Notes: generated by a model not told the origin, from the sequence alone. DNA of 29,147 bases from Pseudomonas sp. UBA4194 (GCF_002379585.1 NZ_DFUE01000042.1:8510-37656); one strand, 5' to 3'. Positions 14,690-23,986 are shown, numbered from the stretch's first letter. Program-made: numbers and translations.

Positions 14690-16180
14690 ATGGAATTGGT
14701 TGTAAAGAGCGTCAATGCCGAATCAGTGAAAACCGCGACCCTGGTGGTCGCCATCGGCGAAGAGCGCGCCCTGGGCGTGGTCGCCGCCAAGATCGATAGC
14801 CTGAGCGGCGGCCTGATCAGCGCGGCCCTCAAGCGCGGCGACATCGCCGGCAAATCCGGCCAGACCCTGCTGCTGCCAGGCGTGCCTGCCCTGAAGGCCG
14901 AGCGCCTGCTGCTGGTGGGTGTGGGCAAGGACACCGAACTGGGTGACCGCCCTTGGCGCAAGCTGGCCAGCGCTGCCTACGGCGCACTGAAAAACTTGGG
15001 CGGCAGCGATGCCGTGCTCGCCCTGGACGAGCTGACGGTCAAGGGCCGTGATGCCTACGCCAAGACCCGCCTGTTGGCCGAGACCTTGCTGGACGGCGAA
15101 TATGTATTCGATCGTTTCAAGAGCAAGAAAGCCGAGCCGCGCGCACTGAAGAAAATCACCCTGCTGACCGCCAAGGCCACCCAGGCCGACGTCGAGCGCG
15201 CCGTGGCCCACGCCAAGGCGATTGCCAGCGGCATGAGCTTCACCAAGGACCTGGGCAACCTGCCGCCGAACCTGTGCCACCCAAGCTTCCTGGCCGACGC
15301 GGCAAAAAGCCTGAGCAAGGCGCACAAGAACCTCAAGGTGGAAATCCACGACGAGAAGAAGCTCAAGGAACTGGGCATGGGTGCCTTCCTGGCCGTGGCC
15401 CAGGGCAGCGCCCAGCCCCCTCGCCTGATCGTGCTCAACTATCAGGGCGCGAAGAAATCCGAGCAGCCGTATGTGCTGGTAGGTAAAGGCATCACCTTTG
15501 ACACCGGCGGCATCAGCATCAAGCCCGCCGCCGGCATGGACGAAATGAAGTACGACATGTGTGGCGCCGCCAGCGTGTTCGGCACCCTGCGCGCCGTGGT
15601 CGAGTTGGAGCTGCCGATCAACCTGGTGTGCCTGATGGCCTGCGCCGAAAACATGCCCAGCGACCGCGCCACGCGGCCTGGCGATATCGTCGAGACCATG
15701 AGCGGGCAGACCGTGGAAATCCTCAACACCGACGCCGAAGGCCGTCTGGTGCTGTGCGACGCGCTGACCTACGCCGAACGTTTCAAGCCCCAGGCGGTGA
15801 TCGATATCGCCACCCTGACCGGCGCCTGTGTGGTAGCGCTGGGCGGTCACACGTCGGGCCTGATGGGCAACAACGACGAACTGGTGGGGCAACTGCTCAG
15901 CGCCGGTAAACAGGCTGACGACCGTTGCTGGCAACTGCCGTTGTTCGACGAGTACCAGGAACAGCTGGACAGCCCGTTCGCCGACATCGCCAATATCGGC
16001 GGCCCCAAAGGCGGCACCATTACCGCCGGTTGCTTCCTGTCGCGTTTTGCCAAGGAGTACAACTGGGCTCACCTGGACATCGCCGGTACCGCGTGGGTAA
16101 GCGGCGGCAAGGACAAGGGCGCCACTGGCCGTCCCGTGCCCCTGCTGACTCAATACCTGCTGGATCGCGCCGGGGTTTGA
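14690..16180 (+). CDS. pepA: Leucyl aminopeptidase PepA
   Basis: This 496-residue M17 metallopeptidase removes N-terminal residues from peptides in the cytoplasm. Metal and catalytic positions match E. coli PepA with an offset of four: K266 and D271 (VGKGITFDTGG), D348, E350 and R352 in the signature NTDAEGRLVL. In E. coli the protein also binds DNA at cer-type sites and the carAB promoter. In Pseudomonas a homologue has been linked to algD control. Whether this copy does so is not visible. The ribosome binding site is weak. It is the first gene of a run with holC and valS. Confidence 0.95.
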   Translation: MELVVKSVNAESVKTATLVVAIGEERALGVVAAKIDSLSGGLISAALKRGDIAGKSGQTLLLPGVPALKAERLLLVGVGKDTELGDRPWRKLASAAYGALKNLGGSDAVLALDELTVKGRDAYAKTRLLAETLLDGEYVFDRFKSKKAEPRALKKITLLTAKATQADVERAVAHAKAIASGMSFTKDLGNLPPNLCHPSFLADAAKSLSKAHKNLKVEIHDEKKLKELGMGAFLAVAQGSAQPPRLIVLNYQGAKKSEQPYVLVGKGITFDTGGISIKPAAGMDEMKYDMCGAASVFGTLRAVVELELPINLVCLMACAENMPSDRATRPGDIVETMSGQTVEILNTDAEGRLVLCDALTYAERFKPQAVIDIATLTGACVVALGGHTSGLMGNNDELVGQLLSAGKQADDRCWQLPLFDEYQEQLDSPFADIANIGGPKGGTITAGCFLSRFAKEYNWAHLDIAGTAWVSGGKDKGATGRPVPLLTQYLLDRAGV

Positions 16181-16182
16181 TC

Positions 16183-16228
16183 GTGGTGTGTCAGTGCGGG
16201 CGCGCGAGCGCGCGCACTGACACCACAC
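16183..16228. repeat. Large hairpin between pepA and holC
   Basis: GTGGTGTGTCAGTGCG and its near-complement (GCACTGACACCACAC) form a long stem whose centre is an alternating GCGCGC tract. It begins three bases after the pepA stop. There is no T run, so it is more likely to act on mRNA decay or to be a weak attenuator than a standard terminator. Confidence 0.6.
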
Positions 16229-16247
16229 TCCCCCCAGGACCCTCACC

Positions 16248-16676
16248 ATGCCCCAAGTCGATTTCTACATCCTGCCAACCCCCCTGCCCGCCGCCCGCCT
16301 GGACTTCGCCTGCAAACTGGGCGAGAAAGCCTGGCGCCTGGGCCACAGGGTCTACATCCACTGCGCCGACGTGGCGCAGCGTGAAGAACTGGACGCCCGC
16401 CTGTGGAGCTTCAAAGGCGAAAGCTTCGTACCCCACAGCCTGGCCGAGGAAGACCCGCAGGCGCCGGTGACCCTGGGCATCGCAGCACAGGCGCCGGGCC
16501 AGGATGATCTGCTGATCAATCTGTCGACCACCGTTCCAGCCTTTGCCGGGCAATTCGCCCGCGTGGCCGAAGTGGTGGTTGAAGACCCTGCTATTCGTCA
16601 GGCCGCCCGGGAGAGTTTTCGTTTCTACCGCGAACAAGGCTATCCTCTGCAAGACCACCGCTTACAGCGACTTTGA
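16248..16676 (+). CDS. holC: DNA polymerase III chi subunit
   Basis: This 142-residue clamp-loader accessory subunit links the DnaX complex (through psi) to single-strand binding protein. The sequence fits HolC along its length: VDFYILP at the start, ACKLGEKAWRLGHRVYIHC, LDARLWSFKGESFVPHSL, INLSTTVPAF and FRFYREQGYPLQDHRL at the end. AGGA at 16236-16239 precedes the ATG. The pepA-holC-valS order is also seen in many other gammaproteobacteria. Confidence 0.93.
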   Translation: MPQVDFYILPTPLPAARLDFACKLGEKAWRLGHRVYIHCADVAQREELDARLWSFKGESFVPHSLAEEDPQAPVTLGIAAQAPGQDDLLINLSTTVPAFAGQFARVAEVVVEDPAIRQAARESFRFYREQGYPLQDHRLQRL

Positions 16677-16683
16677 GCCCACG

Positions 16684-17073
16684 ATGGACAACAACACCAA
16701 GCCTTTGCCCAAGTCCGTGCACCTGCTGGACGACCTCGAGTCGATCCGACGACTGCTCGGCGACGACACCCTGCAACCGCCTCTGCTGACCGATGCCGTG
16801 GACAGCGACGAGGAACAGATTCCGCTGTTGTTCGAACTCGAAGGTGACCAGCCCGCCGCTGCCCCGGTCGAGCCGCCTCAGCCCGCTACTGCGCCGTCCC
16901 AGGCCACCCCCGAACGTAACCGCCAGGACACCCTGCTGCATTTGGACGCCGAATTGCGCGCCGCCGCGCAGTTGATCATGCAGGATGTGATCGACGACTT
17001 TGCCCCGCACATCGAGACGGAAATCAAGCGTCGCCTGGAAGCGCGCATGGAGCGGTTGTTGAATCAGGGGTGA
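16684..17073 (+). CDS. Small acidic protein between holC and valS, unknown
   Basis: This is a protein of about 129 residues with a charged helical C-terminal part (residues about 80-128; LDAELRAAAQLIMQDVIDDF, IETEIKRRLEARMERLL). Its middle is rich in proline, alanine and glutamine (about 55-78) and looks disordered. No signal peptide or membrane segment is present. The frame is open upstream into holC, but ATG 16684, seven bases after the holC stop, is the reasonable start, with a GAG-type ribosome binding site. Genes of this kind occur in this position in Pseudomonas. The function is unknown; a role with the polymerase is only a guess from position. Confidence 0.75.
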   Translation: MDNNTKPLPKSVHLLDDLESIRRLLGDDTLQPPLLTDAVDSDEEQIPLLFELEGDQPAAAPVEPPQPATAPSQATPERNRQDTLLHLDAELRAAAQLIMQDVIDDFAPHIETEIKRRLEARMERLLNQG

Positions 17074-17096
17074 TTCGGGTCTGGGTTTTGCGGTGA

Positions 17097-17214
17097 ATGG
17101 TCCCCTCACCCCAGCCCTCTCCCTGGGGGAGAGGGCGCTAAAGGCGGACCGCGATCGGCTCCCTCTCCCTCAGGGCGATACGGCGGCCCGGGAGGGCTGG
17201 GGTGAGGGGACCAT
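17097..17214. repeat. About 105-bp palindromic intergenic element, copy B, altered arm
   Basis: This has the same outer arms as the element at 6113-6219, but its centre (CGCTAAAGGCGGACCGCGAT) is the reverse complement of the centre of that copy. In the right arm, 17 bases (17176-17192) replace the two bases seen in copy A, breaking the inner palindrome. Confidence 0.8.
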
Positions 17215-17291
17215 CCACCACCGTCCCCCCAGAATCCGAACCACCCCTGCCCCATCCCCGATCACACCTACAGATTGCGCGCCACGTTCGC

Positions 17292-17297
17292 TATACT
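17292..17297 (+). promoter_or_regulatory. Possible -10 element of valS
   Basis: TATACT matches the sigma-70 -10 consensus well, about 43 bases before the valS start. No clear -35 is seen at the right distance; TTGCGC at 17275-17280 is too close. Confidence 0.4.
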
Positions 17298-17339
17298 CTG
17301 CGGTTTTCCCGAATCATGCCTTATAGGGTCCCGCCGCGC

Positions 17340-20186
17340 ATGGACAAGACCTACCAGCCGCACGCAATCGAAACTTCCTGGTACCAGACCTGGGAGGCCG
17401 AAAACTATTTCGCCCCGCAAGGTGCCGGCGACTCCTACACCATCATGATCCCGCCGCCGAACGTCACCGGCAGCCTGCACATGGGCCACGGTTTCAACAA
17501 CGCGATCATGGACGCCCTGATCCGTTTCCGCCGCATGCAGGGTCGCAACACCCTGTGGCAGCCAGGCACCGACCACGCCGGTATCGCTACCCAGATGCTG
17601 GTCGAGCGCCAGATCGAAGCCCATGGCCAGAATCGCCACGACCTGGGCCGCGAGAAATTCCTGGAAAAGATCTGGGAATGGAAAGACCAGTCCGGTGGCA
17701 ACATCAGCCGCCAGATTCGCCGCCTGGGCTCGTCGGTAGACTGGAGCCGCGAGCGTTTCACCATGGACGATGGCCTCTCCGAAGCGGTCAAGGAAGCCTT
17801 CGTGCGCCTGCACGAAGACGGCCTGATCTACCGCGGCAAGCGCCTGGTCAACTGGGACACCAAGCTGCACACGGCCATCTCCGACCTGGAAGTTGAAAAC
17901 CACGACGAAAAAGGTTTCCTCTGGAACCTCAAGTACCCCCTGGCCGACGGCGCGAAAACCGCAGAGGGCAATGCCTTCCTGATCGTCGCTACCACGCGTC
18001 CGGAAACCATGCTGGGTGACTCGGCTGTAGCCGTGAACCCCAACGACGAGCGCTACCAGGCGCTGATCGGCAACTTCGTCGAGTTGCCGCTGATCGGCCG
18101 CCGTATCCCGATCATCGCCGACGACTACTGCGATCCGGAATTCGGCACCGGCTGCGTGAAGATCACCCCGGCCCACGACTTCAACGACTACGAAGTCGGC
18201 AAGCGCCACAACCTGCCGCTGCTGAACATCTTCGACAAGAACGCCCACGTGCTGCCCGCCGCCCAGGTGTTCAACCTCGACGGCACGCTGAACGACAGCA
18301 TCGACGGCACCCTGCCGGCCGAATACGCCGGGCTGGATCGTTTCGAAGCGCGCAAGCAGATCGTCGCCGCGTTCGACGCCGCCGGCCTGCTGGTGAGCGT
18401 CGATGACCACGCCTTGAAGGTGCCCAAGGGCGACCGCTCCGGCACCGTCATCGAGCCGTGGCTGACCGACCAGTGGTACGTGTCCACCAAGCCGCTGGCC
18501 GAACCTGCCATCGCCGCCGTCGAAGACGGCCGTATCGCCTTCGTGCCCAAGCAGTACGAGAACATGTACTTCTCCTGGATGCGCGATATCCAGGACTGGT
18601 GCATCAGCCGCCAGCTGTGGTGGGGCCATCGCATCCCGGCCTGGTACGACGAATCGGGCAAGGTGTATGTCGGCCGCAGCGAGGAAGAAGTGCGCGCCAA
18701 GCACGGCCTGGGCGCCGACGTAGTGCTCAACCAGGACAACGACGTGCTGGACACCTGGTTCAGCTCGGGCCTGTGGACCTTCTCCACCCTGGGCTGGCCA
18801 GAGCAGACCGAATTCCTGAAGAAATTCCACTCCACCGACGTGCTGGTCACCGGTTTCGACATCATTTTCTTCTGGGTCGCCCGGATGATCATGCTGACCA
18901 TGCACCTGGTCAAAGATGAGCACGGCGTCCCGCAGGTGCCGTTCAAGACCGTCTACGTGCACGGCCTGGTGCGTGACAGCCAGGGCCAGAAGATGTCCAA
19001 GTCCAAGGGCAACGTACTGGACCCGCTGGACATCATCGATGGCATCGAGCTCGAAACCCTGGTGGAAAAACGCACCAGTGGGCTGATGCAGCCAAAGCTG
19101 GCGAAGAAGATCGAGAAGCAGACTCGCGACGAATTTGCCGACGGTATCGCCAGCTACGGCACCGACGCCCTGCGTTTCACCTTCTGCTCGCTGGCCTCCA
19201 CCGGCCGCGACATCAAGTTCGACATGGGCCGGGTCGAGGGCTACCGCAACTTCTGCAACAAGATCTGGAACGCCGCCCGTTATGTGCTGGACAAAGGCGA
19301 GGACTGCGGCCAGAACGGCGAAGCCTACGAACTGTCCCTGGCTGACCGCTGGATCATCTCGCAACTGCAGCGTATCGAAGCCGAAGTGACCCGCCACCTG
19401 GACCAGTTCCGCTTCGACATGGCCGCTCAGGCCCTGTACGAATTTATCTGGAACCAGTATTGCGACTGGTACCTGGAGCTGTCCAAGCCGGTACTGTGGG
19501 ACGAAAACGCGCCTGTCGAGCGTCAACGTGGTACACGCCGCACCCTGGTGCGCGTGCTGGAAGTCGCGCTGCGCCTGGCCCATCCGTTCATGCCGTTCAT
19601 CACCGAGGAAATCTGGCAGCGCGTAGCGCCGCTGGCCGGTGCGCACGGCAAGACCATCATGCTGCAGCCATGGCCGGTGGCCAACGAAAGCCGCATCGAC
19701 CCGGCCGCCGAGCAGGACATCGAGTGGCTCAAGGGCCTGATGCTGGGCGTGCGCAACATCCGTGGCGAGATGAACATCGGTCCGGGCAAGCCCCTGGCGC
19801 TGTTCCTCAAGAACACCGGCAGCGAAGACCAGCGCCGCCTGCAGGAAAACGACGCCCTGCTCAAGAAGCTGGCCAAGCTGGAATCCATCACCGTACTGGC
19901 CGCGGGCGAGGAAGCGCCGTTGAGCGCTACCGCGCTGGTGGGTGAAATGGAAGTGCTGGTGCCCATGGCCGGACTGATCGACAAGGATGCCGAACTGGCG
20001 CGCCTGGACAAGGAAATCCAGCGCCTGAACGGTGAAGTGGCGCGCGTGGGTGGCAAGCTGTCCAACGCTGCCTTCGTCGACAAGGCCCCGCCCGCAGTGA
20101 TCGACAAGGAACGCGCCAAGCTGGCCGAAGCCGAGCAAGCCCTGGCCAAACTGGCCGAACAGCACGCGCGGATCGCCAGCCTGTAA
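17340..20186 (+). CDS. valS: Valine-tRNA ligase
   Basis: This 948-residue class I synthetase charges tRNA-Val. The ATP-binding signatures are HMGH (47-50) and KMSKS (551-555). The editing domain lies between, and an anticodon-binding domain follows. The C terminus from about residue 880 is a charged coiled coil (LDKEIQRLNGEVARVGGKLS), as in other ValRS. The frame stays open 46 codons upstream, but MDKTYQPHAIETSWYQTWE is the usual N terminus, so ATG 17340 is chosen. It ends in TAA just before a REP pair. Confidence 0.96.
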   Translation: MDKTYQPHAIETSWYQTWEAENYFAPQGAGDSYTIMIPPPNVTGSLHMGHGFNNAIMDALIRFRRMQGRNTLWQPGTDHAGIATQMLVERQIEAHGQNRHDLGREKFLEKIWEWKDQSGGNISRQIRRLGSSVDWSRERFTMDDGLSEAVKEAFVRLHEDGLIYRGKRLVNWDTKLHTAISDLEVENHDEKGFLWNLKYPLADGAKTAEGNAFLIVATTRPETMLGDSAVAVNPNDERYQALIGNFVELPLIGRRIPIIADDYCDPEFGTGCVKITPAHDFNDYEVGKRHNLPLLNIFDKNAHVLPAAQVFNLDGTLNDSIDGTLPAEYAGLDRFEARKQIVAAFDAAGLLVSVDDHALKVPKGDRSGTVIEPWLTDQWYVSTKPLAEPAIAAVEDGRIAFVPKQYENMYFSWMRDIQDWCISRQLWWGHRIPAWYDESGKVYVGRSEEEVRAKHGLGADVVLNQDNDVLDTWFSSGLWTFSTLGWPEQTEFLKKFHSTDVLVTGFDIIFFWVARMIMLTMHLVKDEHGVPQVPFKTVYVHGLVRDSQGQKMSKSKGNVLDPLDIIDGIELETLVEKRTSGLMQPKLAKKIEKQTRDEFADGIASYGTDALRFTFCSLASTGRDIKFDMGRVEGYRNFCNKIWNAARYVLDKGEDCGQNGEAYELSLADRWIISQLQRIEAEVTRHLDQFRFDMAAQALYEFIWNQYCDWYLELSKPVLWDENAPVERQRGTRRTLVRVLEVALRLAHPFMPFITEEIWQRVAPLAGAHGKTIMLQPWPVANESRIDPAAEQDIEWLKGLMLGVRNIRGEMNIGPGKPLALFLKNTGSEDQRRLQENDALLKKLAKLESITVLAAGEEAPLSATALVGEMEVLVPMAGLIDKDAELARLDKEIQRLNGEVARVGGKLSNAAFVDKAPPAVIDKERAKLAEAEQALAKLAEQHARIASL

Positions 20187-20196
20187 TCATCCGGCG

Positions 20197-20283
20197 GCCC
20201 CATCGCGGGTAGAACCCGCTCCCACAGAGGTGTCCTGTACACCACCCCCCTGTGGGAGCGGGCTCTGCCCGCGATGAGGCCCG
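20197..20283. repeat. REP pair in inverted orientation
   Basis: The unit ATCGCGGGTAGAACCCGCTC (within 20197-20226) faces its near reverse complement at 20250-20283. It is the same class as the pair at 12101-12197. It lies between valS and rlmF, in the same direction of transcription. Confidence 0.8.
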
Positions 20284-20306
20284 ACCGGGTAACGGAAATC
20301 TTCCCC

Positions 20307-21248
20307 ATGTCCACCCCGCAAAAACCTACCCTGCACCCCCGCAACCGCCATCAAGGCCGCTATGACTTCCCGCAACTGATCAAGGCCCACCCGGACCTCG
20401 GCCGGTTCGTGATCCTCAATCCCTACGGCAAGCAAAGCATCGACTTCGCCAATCCGGCTGCGGTGAAGGTGTTCAATCGGGCCCTGCTTAAGGCGCTGTA
20501 CGGCATCGAGCACTGGGACATTCCCGAAGGCTATCTTTGCCCGCCTATCCCCGGCCGTGCCGACTACCTGCACTGCCTGGCCGACCTGCTGGCCGAAAGC
20601 AACGCTGGCGAGCCGCCGAGAGGCGCCGGGGTGCGCGCGTTGGATATCGGCGTAGGCGCCAACTGCGTCTACCCGCTGCTGGGGCACAGCGACTACCGCT
20701 GGCAATTCGTTGGCTCGGACATCGACCCCGTGGCCCTGGCTTCGGCCAATGCCATCGTCCAGGCCAACAAGCTCGGCAAAGCCATCAGCCTGCGCCAACA
20801 GCACCAGCCGGGGCACATCCTCAAAGGCCTGGTCGGCGCCGACGAACGCTTCGCCGTCACGCTGTGCAACCCGCCCTTCCATGCCTCGCTGGAAGAAGCC
20901 ACCCGCGGCAGCCAGCGCAAGTGGCGCGCCTTGGGCAAGGCCGATCCCAAGCGCAAGCTGCCGGTGCTGAACTTCGGGGGGCAGAACAATGAGCTGTGGT
21001 GCGAAGGCGGCGAGATTCGTTTCGTGACGCAGTTGGTCAATGAAAGCGTGCAGGTGGGTCCACAGGTGCTGTGGTTCAGTACCTTGGTGTCCAAGGCCTC
21101 GAACCTCCCAAGCATTCAGGCGACCCTGAAGAAAGTCGGCGCGAGCCAGGTGCGGGTGGTAGAGATGGGCCAGGGCCAGAAACAAAGCCGCTTCGTGGCT
21201 TGGTCGTTCCTGAGCCCCGAACAGCAAGGCAAGTGGTTCGCCAAGTAG
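20307..21248 (+). CDS. rlmF: 23S rRNA (adenine-N6)-methyltransferase RlmF
   Basis: This 313-residue SAM-dependent enzyme methylates A1618 (E. coli numbering) of 23S rRNA. The SAM-binding strand is LDIGVGANCVYPLLG, and the catalytic motif for N6-adenine is NPPF (188-191). The N terminus LHPRNRHQGRYDFPQLIKAHPDL and the tail SRFVAWSF are typical of the YbiN/RlmF family. ATG 20307 is preferred over an upstream in-frame ATG at 20274, because that one lies inside the REP. The ribosome binding site is GGAA, 20294-20297. Confidence 0.92.
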   Translation: MSTPQKPTLHPRNRHQGRYDFPQLIKAHPDLGRFVILNPYGKQSIDFANPAAVKVFNRALLKALYGIEHWDIPEGYLCPPIPGRADYLHCLADLLAESNAGEPPRGAGVRALDIGVGANCVYPLLGHSDYRWQFVGSDIDPVALASANAIVQANKLGKAISLRQQHQPGHILKGLVGADERFAVTLCNPPFHASLEEATRGSQRKWRALGKADPKRKLPVLNFGGQNNELWCEGGEIRFVTQLVNESVQVGPQVLWFSTLVSKASNLPSIQATLKKVGASQVRVVEMGQGQKQSRFVAWSFLSPEQQGKWFAK

Positions 21249-21250
21249 CC

Positions 21251-21286
21251 TGAATGCCCCCTGACACCTACGTCAGGGGGCATTCA
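21251..21286. terminator. Bidirectional terminator-like palindrome
   Basis: TGAATGCCCCCTGAC (21251-21265) and its exact reverse complement (21272-21286) form a 15-bp perfect stem with a six-base loop. It lies between the convergent ends of rlmF and fruA. There is no long T run on either side, but the stem is strong and the position fits termination from both sides. Confidence 0.75.
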
Positions 21287-21299
21287 TATAGCCAGGCGA

Positions 21300-23033
21300 T
21301 CAGGCCTTCGCCGGCTCCGCCACCAATTCCTCGACTTCCGGCTTCTTGATCAGCGCATACACCACGGCGGTGACCAGCGCACCCGCGACAATCGCCAGCA
21401 GGTACAGCAGCGCATGGTTGATCGCATTCGGGATCAGCAGCACGAACAGCCCGCCATGGGGCGCCATCAGCTTGCAGCCGAAATACATCGACAACGCACC
21501 GGTCAGCGCGCCGCCGGCGATGCTGGCCGGAATCACCCGCAGCGGGTCCTTGGCGGCAAACGGAATTGCGCCTTCGGAAATGAAGCACAGCCCCAGCACC
21601 AGCGCCGCCTTGCCGGCTTCACGCTCGCTCTGGGCAAACTTGCGCCGGGCGATGAAGGTGGCGATACCCAAGCCAATCGGCGGCACCATGCCCGCAGCCA
21701 TGGTCGCGGCCATCGGCGCATAGCTTTGCGACGCCAGCAGGCCCACCGAGAACGCATAGGCGGCCTTGTTGATCGGCCCACCCAGGTCGACGCACATCAT
21801 GCCGCCCAGCAGTACGCCAAGCAGCAGCGCATTGGTGGTGCCCATGCCGTCGAGGAACTCGGTCAGGCCGGCGAGCATGCCGGCTACCGGTTTGCCCACC
21901 ACGTAAATCATCACCAAGCCAGTGAACAGGCTGGCAAACAACGGAATGATCAGAATCGGCTTCAGCGCTTCCAGGCTGGCGGGCAGCTTGGCGTAACGGT
22001 TGATCGCCTTGGCGGCGTAGCCGGCGATGAAACCTGCCGCGATACCGCCGATGAAGCCCGCCCCCAGAGTGCTGGCAAGCAAGCCACCGATCATGCCCGG
22101 CGCGAGGCCTGGCCGGTCGGCAATCGAGTAGGCGATGTAGCCCGCCAGCAACGGCACCATCAACTTGAACGCAGCATCGCCACCGATCTGCATCAGCGCG
22201 GCCGGCAAGGTGCCCGGCTCCTTGAACGCCTCGATGCCAAACACGAACGACAACGCGATCAACAGGCCGCCAGCCACCACCATCGGCAGCATGAACGAAA
22301 CACCGGTGAGCAAATGCTTGTAGACCCCGGTTTTCTCCTGCTTCTTCGGTGCGCTGCCGGCACTGCCGGTGGACTCCAGCTGGCCTTCAGCCAAGGCCTT
22401 GTTCAGCGTTGCCTGGGCCTGCTTGAGGGCGATACCGGTGCCGCAGCGATAAATGCGCTTGCCGGCAAAACGCTCGGTGGCCACCTCGATGTCGGCCGCC
22501 AGCAACACCACATCGGCGTCATCGATGGCTTCCACGCTCAAGGGGTTGCGCGCGCCCACCGAGCCCTGGGTCTCGACCTGCAAGGTGTAGCCCAGTTGCT
22601 TGGCCGCCTGGGCCAGCGCCTCGGCGGCCATGAAGGTATGGGCGACACCGGTCGGGCAGGCGGTCACCGCCACCAGACGTGGCGCACGGGAAGCCGCCAC
22701 CGCGGTAGGCAGCGGCGCATCGGCGTAGATCTTGGCCTGCTCGGCAGCCATGCCGAGGAATCCGTCGACATCCTGCAGGGCGTGGGCCGGGGTGCTCTGA
22801 AAGACCCGCTTGCCGACGAAACGGCTGAGGTCCAGGGCGCCGGTATTGACCACCAGCACCCAGTCGGCAGCGTCGATGTCGGCAGGCGTCAGGCGCTTTT
22901 CCGGGTGCTGTGGGTCGTGCACTTCAACGCAGGTTTCCCAGCCCCGGCGCTTGGCCGCGGCGTCCAGCAAACGGGCGCTCAAGACACTGGACACCCTGCC
23001 GCTGGGGCACGCAGTGACGATAGCTAGCTTCAT
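21300..23033 (-). CDS. fruA: PTS fructose transporter EIIBC
   Basis: This 577-residue membrane permease imports fructose and phosphorylates it to fructose 1-phosphate. Two IIB-type domains come first: an N-terminal one (C9, VTACPSG) and the catalytic one with C126 in VTACPTGVAHTFMAAEAL. The IIC domain from about 240 has many membrane helices and the fructose-type motif FISEGAIPFAAKDP (from 484). The frame is open 13 codons upstream, but MKLAIVTACP is the family N terminus and AGAGGG lies before it. It begins two bases after the fruK stop, so it is translationally coupled. Confidence 0.94.
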   Translation of the reverse strand: MKLAIVTACPSGRVSSVLSARLLDAAAKRRGWETCVEVHDPQHPEKRLTPADIDAADWVLVVNTGALDLSRFVGKRVFQSTPAHALQDVDGFLGMAAEQAKIYADAPLPTAVAASRAPRLVAVTACPTGVAHTFMAAEALAQAAKQLGYTLQVETQGSVGARNPLSVEAIDDADVVLLAADIEVATERFAGKRIYRCGTGIALKQAQATLNKALAEGQLESTGSAGSAPKKQEKTGVYKHLLTGVSFMLPMVVAGGLLIALSFVFGIEAFKEPGTLPAALMQIGGDAAFKLMVPLLAGYIAYSIADRPGLAPGMIGGLLASTLGAGFIGGIAAGFIAGYAAKAINRYAKLPASLEALKPILIIPLFASLFTGLVMIYVVGKPVAGMLAGLTEFLDGMGTTNALLLGVLLGGMMCVDLGGPINKAAYAFSVGLLASQSYAPMAATMAAGMVPPIGLGIATFIARRKFAQSEREAGKAALVLGLCFISEGAIPFAAKDPLRVIPASIAGGALTGALSMYFGCKLMAPHGGLFVLLIPNAINHALLYLLAIVAGALVTAVVYALIKKPEVEELVAEPAKA

Positions 23034-23035
23034 CT

Positions 23036-23986
23036 TCAACCCTCTTGTTGTTCTGGCAGCGGACGCACGCACACGCCGCTTTCGAGCCGCGCCAGCTGCG
23101 CGACATCATTGATTCCAAATCCGATCTGGGTCACCGCCATGGCGGCGATGGCCGTGGCGGTGCGCAGGCTCTGCTCGGGGCCACTGGCCTGCAGCAGGCC
23201 ATGCACCATGCCGGCCAGCAGCGAATCGCCCGCACCTACCGTACTGGCGATGTCCACGGTCGGCGGCAGGGCTTGCAGGGCCAGGCCGCTGGCAAACCAG
23301 TTGACGCCCTTCTCACCTTGGGAAATGACCACGTTGCCCACACCGTCCTCCAGCAATCGGCGAGCGGCAGCGGCCTGTTCGGCCGGGGTTTCCACCGAAG
23401 CACCGAGCACGTCGCCCAGCTCATGGGTATTGGGCTTGATCAGCCACGGCGCGGTCTGCAAACCGGCGCGCAGGGCAGCGCCACTGGTGTCCAGTGCCAC
23501 TTTCAGGCCCATCTGCCCAAGGCGTTCGAGCACGCCCTGGAGCCACTCTGGCGTCACGCCGCGGGGCAAGCTACCGGCAACCACTACCGCGTCATGACCC
23601 GGGGCAATCACTTCCAGGCGCGCCAGTAACGCCGCCTGGGCCTGATCATCCACCACCGGGCCGGGACCGTTGAGGTCGGTGACCCGGCCGCTGCGCTCGG
23701 CCAGTTTGATGTTGCTGCGGGTTTCACCGGGCACGCGGATGAACGCGTCGACGAAACCACGCTGGGCAAACAGGGCTTCGAACGGCTGCGGGTTGGCGTC
23801 ACCCAGAAAGCCGGCCACGGTCAGCTCATGGCCCAGGTCCGCCAGGACCTGCGCGACGTTGAGGCCTTTGCCGGCAGCGTGGCGGTGCAGGCCCTCGCTG
23901 CGATTGACCTCGCCCAGCGCCAGGTCGCCGATTTCCACGGTCAGGTCCAGTGCAGGGTTCAAAGTCAGGGTCAGGATGCGTGCCAT
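23036..23986 (-). CDS. fruK: 1-phosphofructokinase
   Basis: This 316-residue PfkB-family kinase converts fructose 1-phosphate to fructose 1,6-bisphosphate. The N terminus ILTLTLNPALDLTVEI, the AAGKGLNVAQVLADLG stretch and the catalytic TVGAGDSLLAGM (D254) are typical. The ATG at 23986 overlaps the fruB stop codon by one base, the usual TGATG arrangement. It lowers fructose 1-phosphate, which is the effector of Cra, so this enzyme also shapes regulation of its own operon. Confidence 0.94.
   Translation of the reverse strand: MARILTLTLNPALDLTVEIGDLALGEVNRSEGLHRHAAGKGLNVAQVLADLGHELTVAGFLGDANPQPFEALFAQRGFVDAFIRVPGETRSNIKLAERSGRVTDLNGPGPVVDDQAQAALLARLEVIAPGHDAVVVAGSLPRGVTPEWLQGVLERLGQMGLKVALDTSGAALRAGLQTAPWLIKPNTHELGDVLGASVETPAEQAAAARRLLEDGVGNVVISQGEKGVNWFASGLALQALPPTVDIASTVGAGDSLLAGMVHGLLQASGPEQSLRTATAIAAMAVTQIGFGINDVAQLARLESGVCVRPLPEQQEG

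Noticed and set aside
17268..20165. A 965-codon open frame on the minus strand opposite valS
   Set aside because: It has the same high-GC shadow pattern; valS with HMGH and KMSKS is the real gene.
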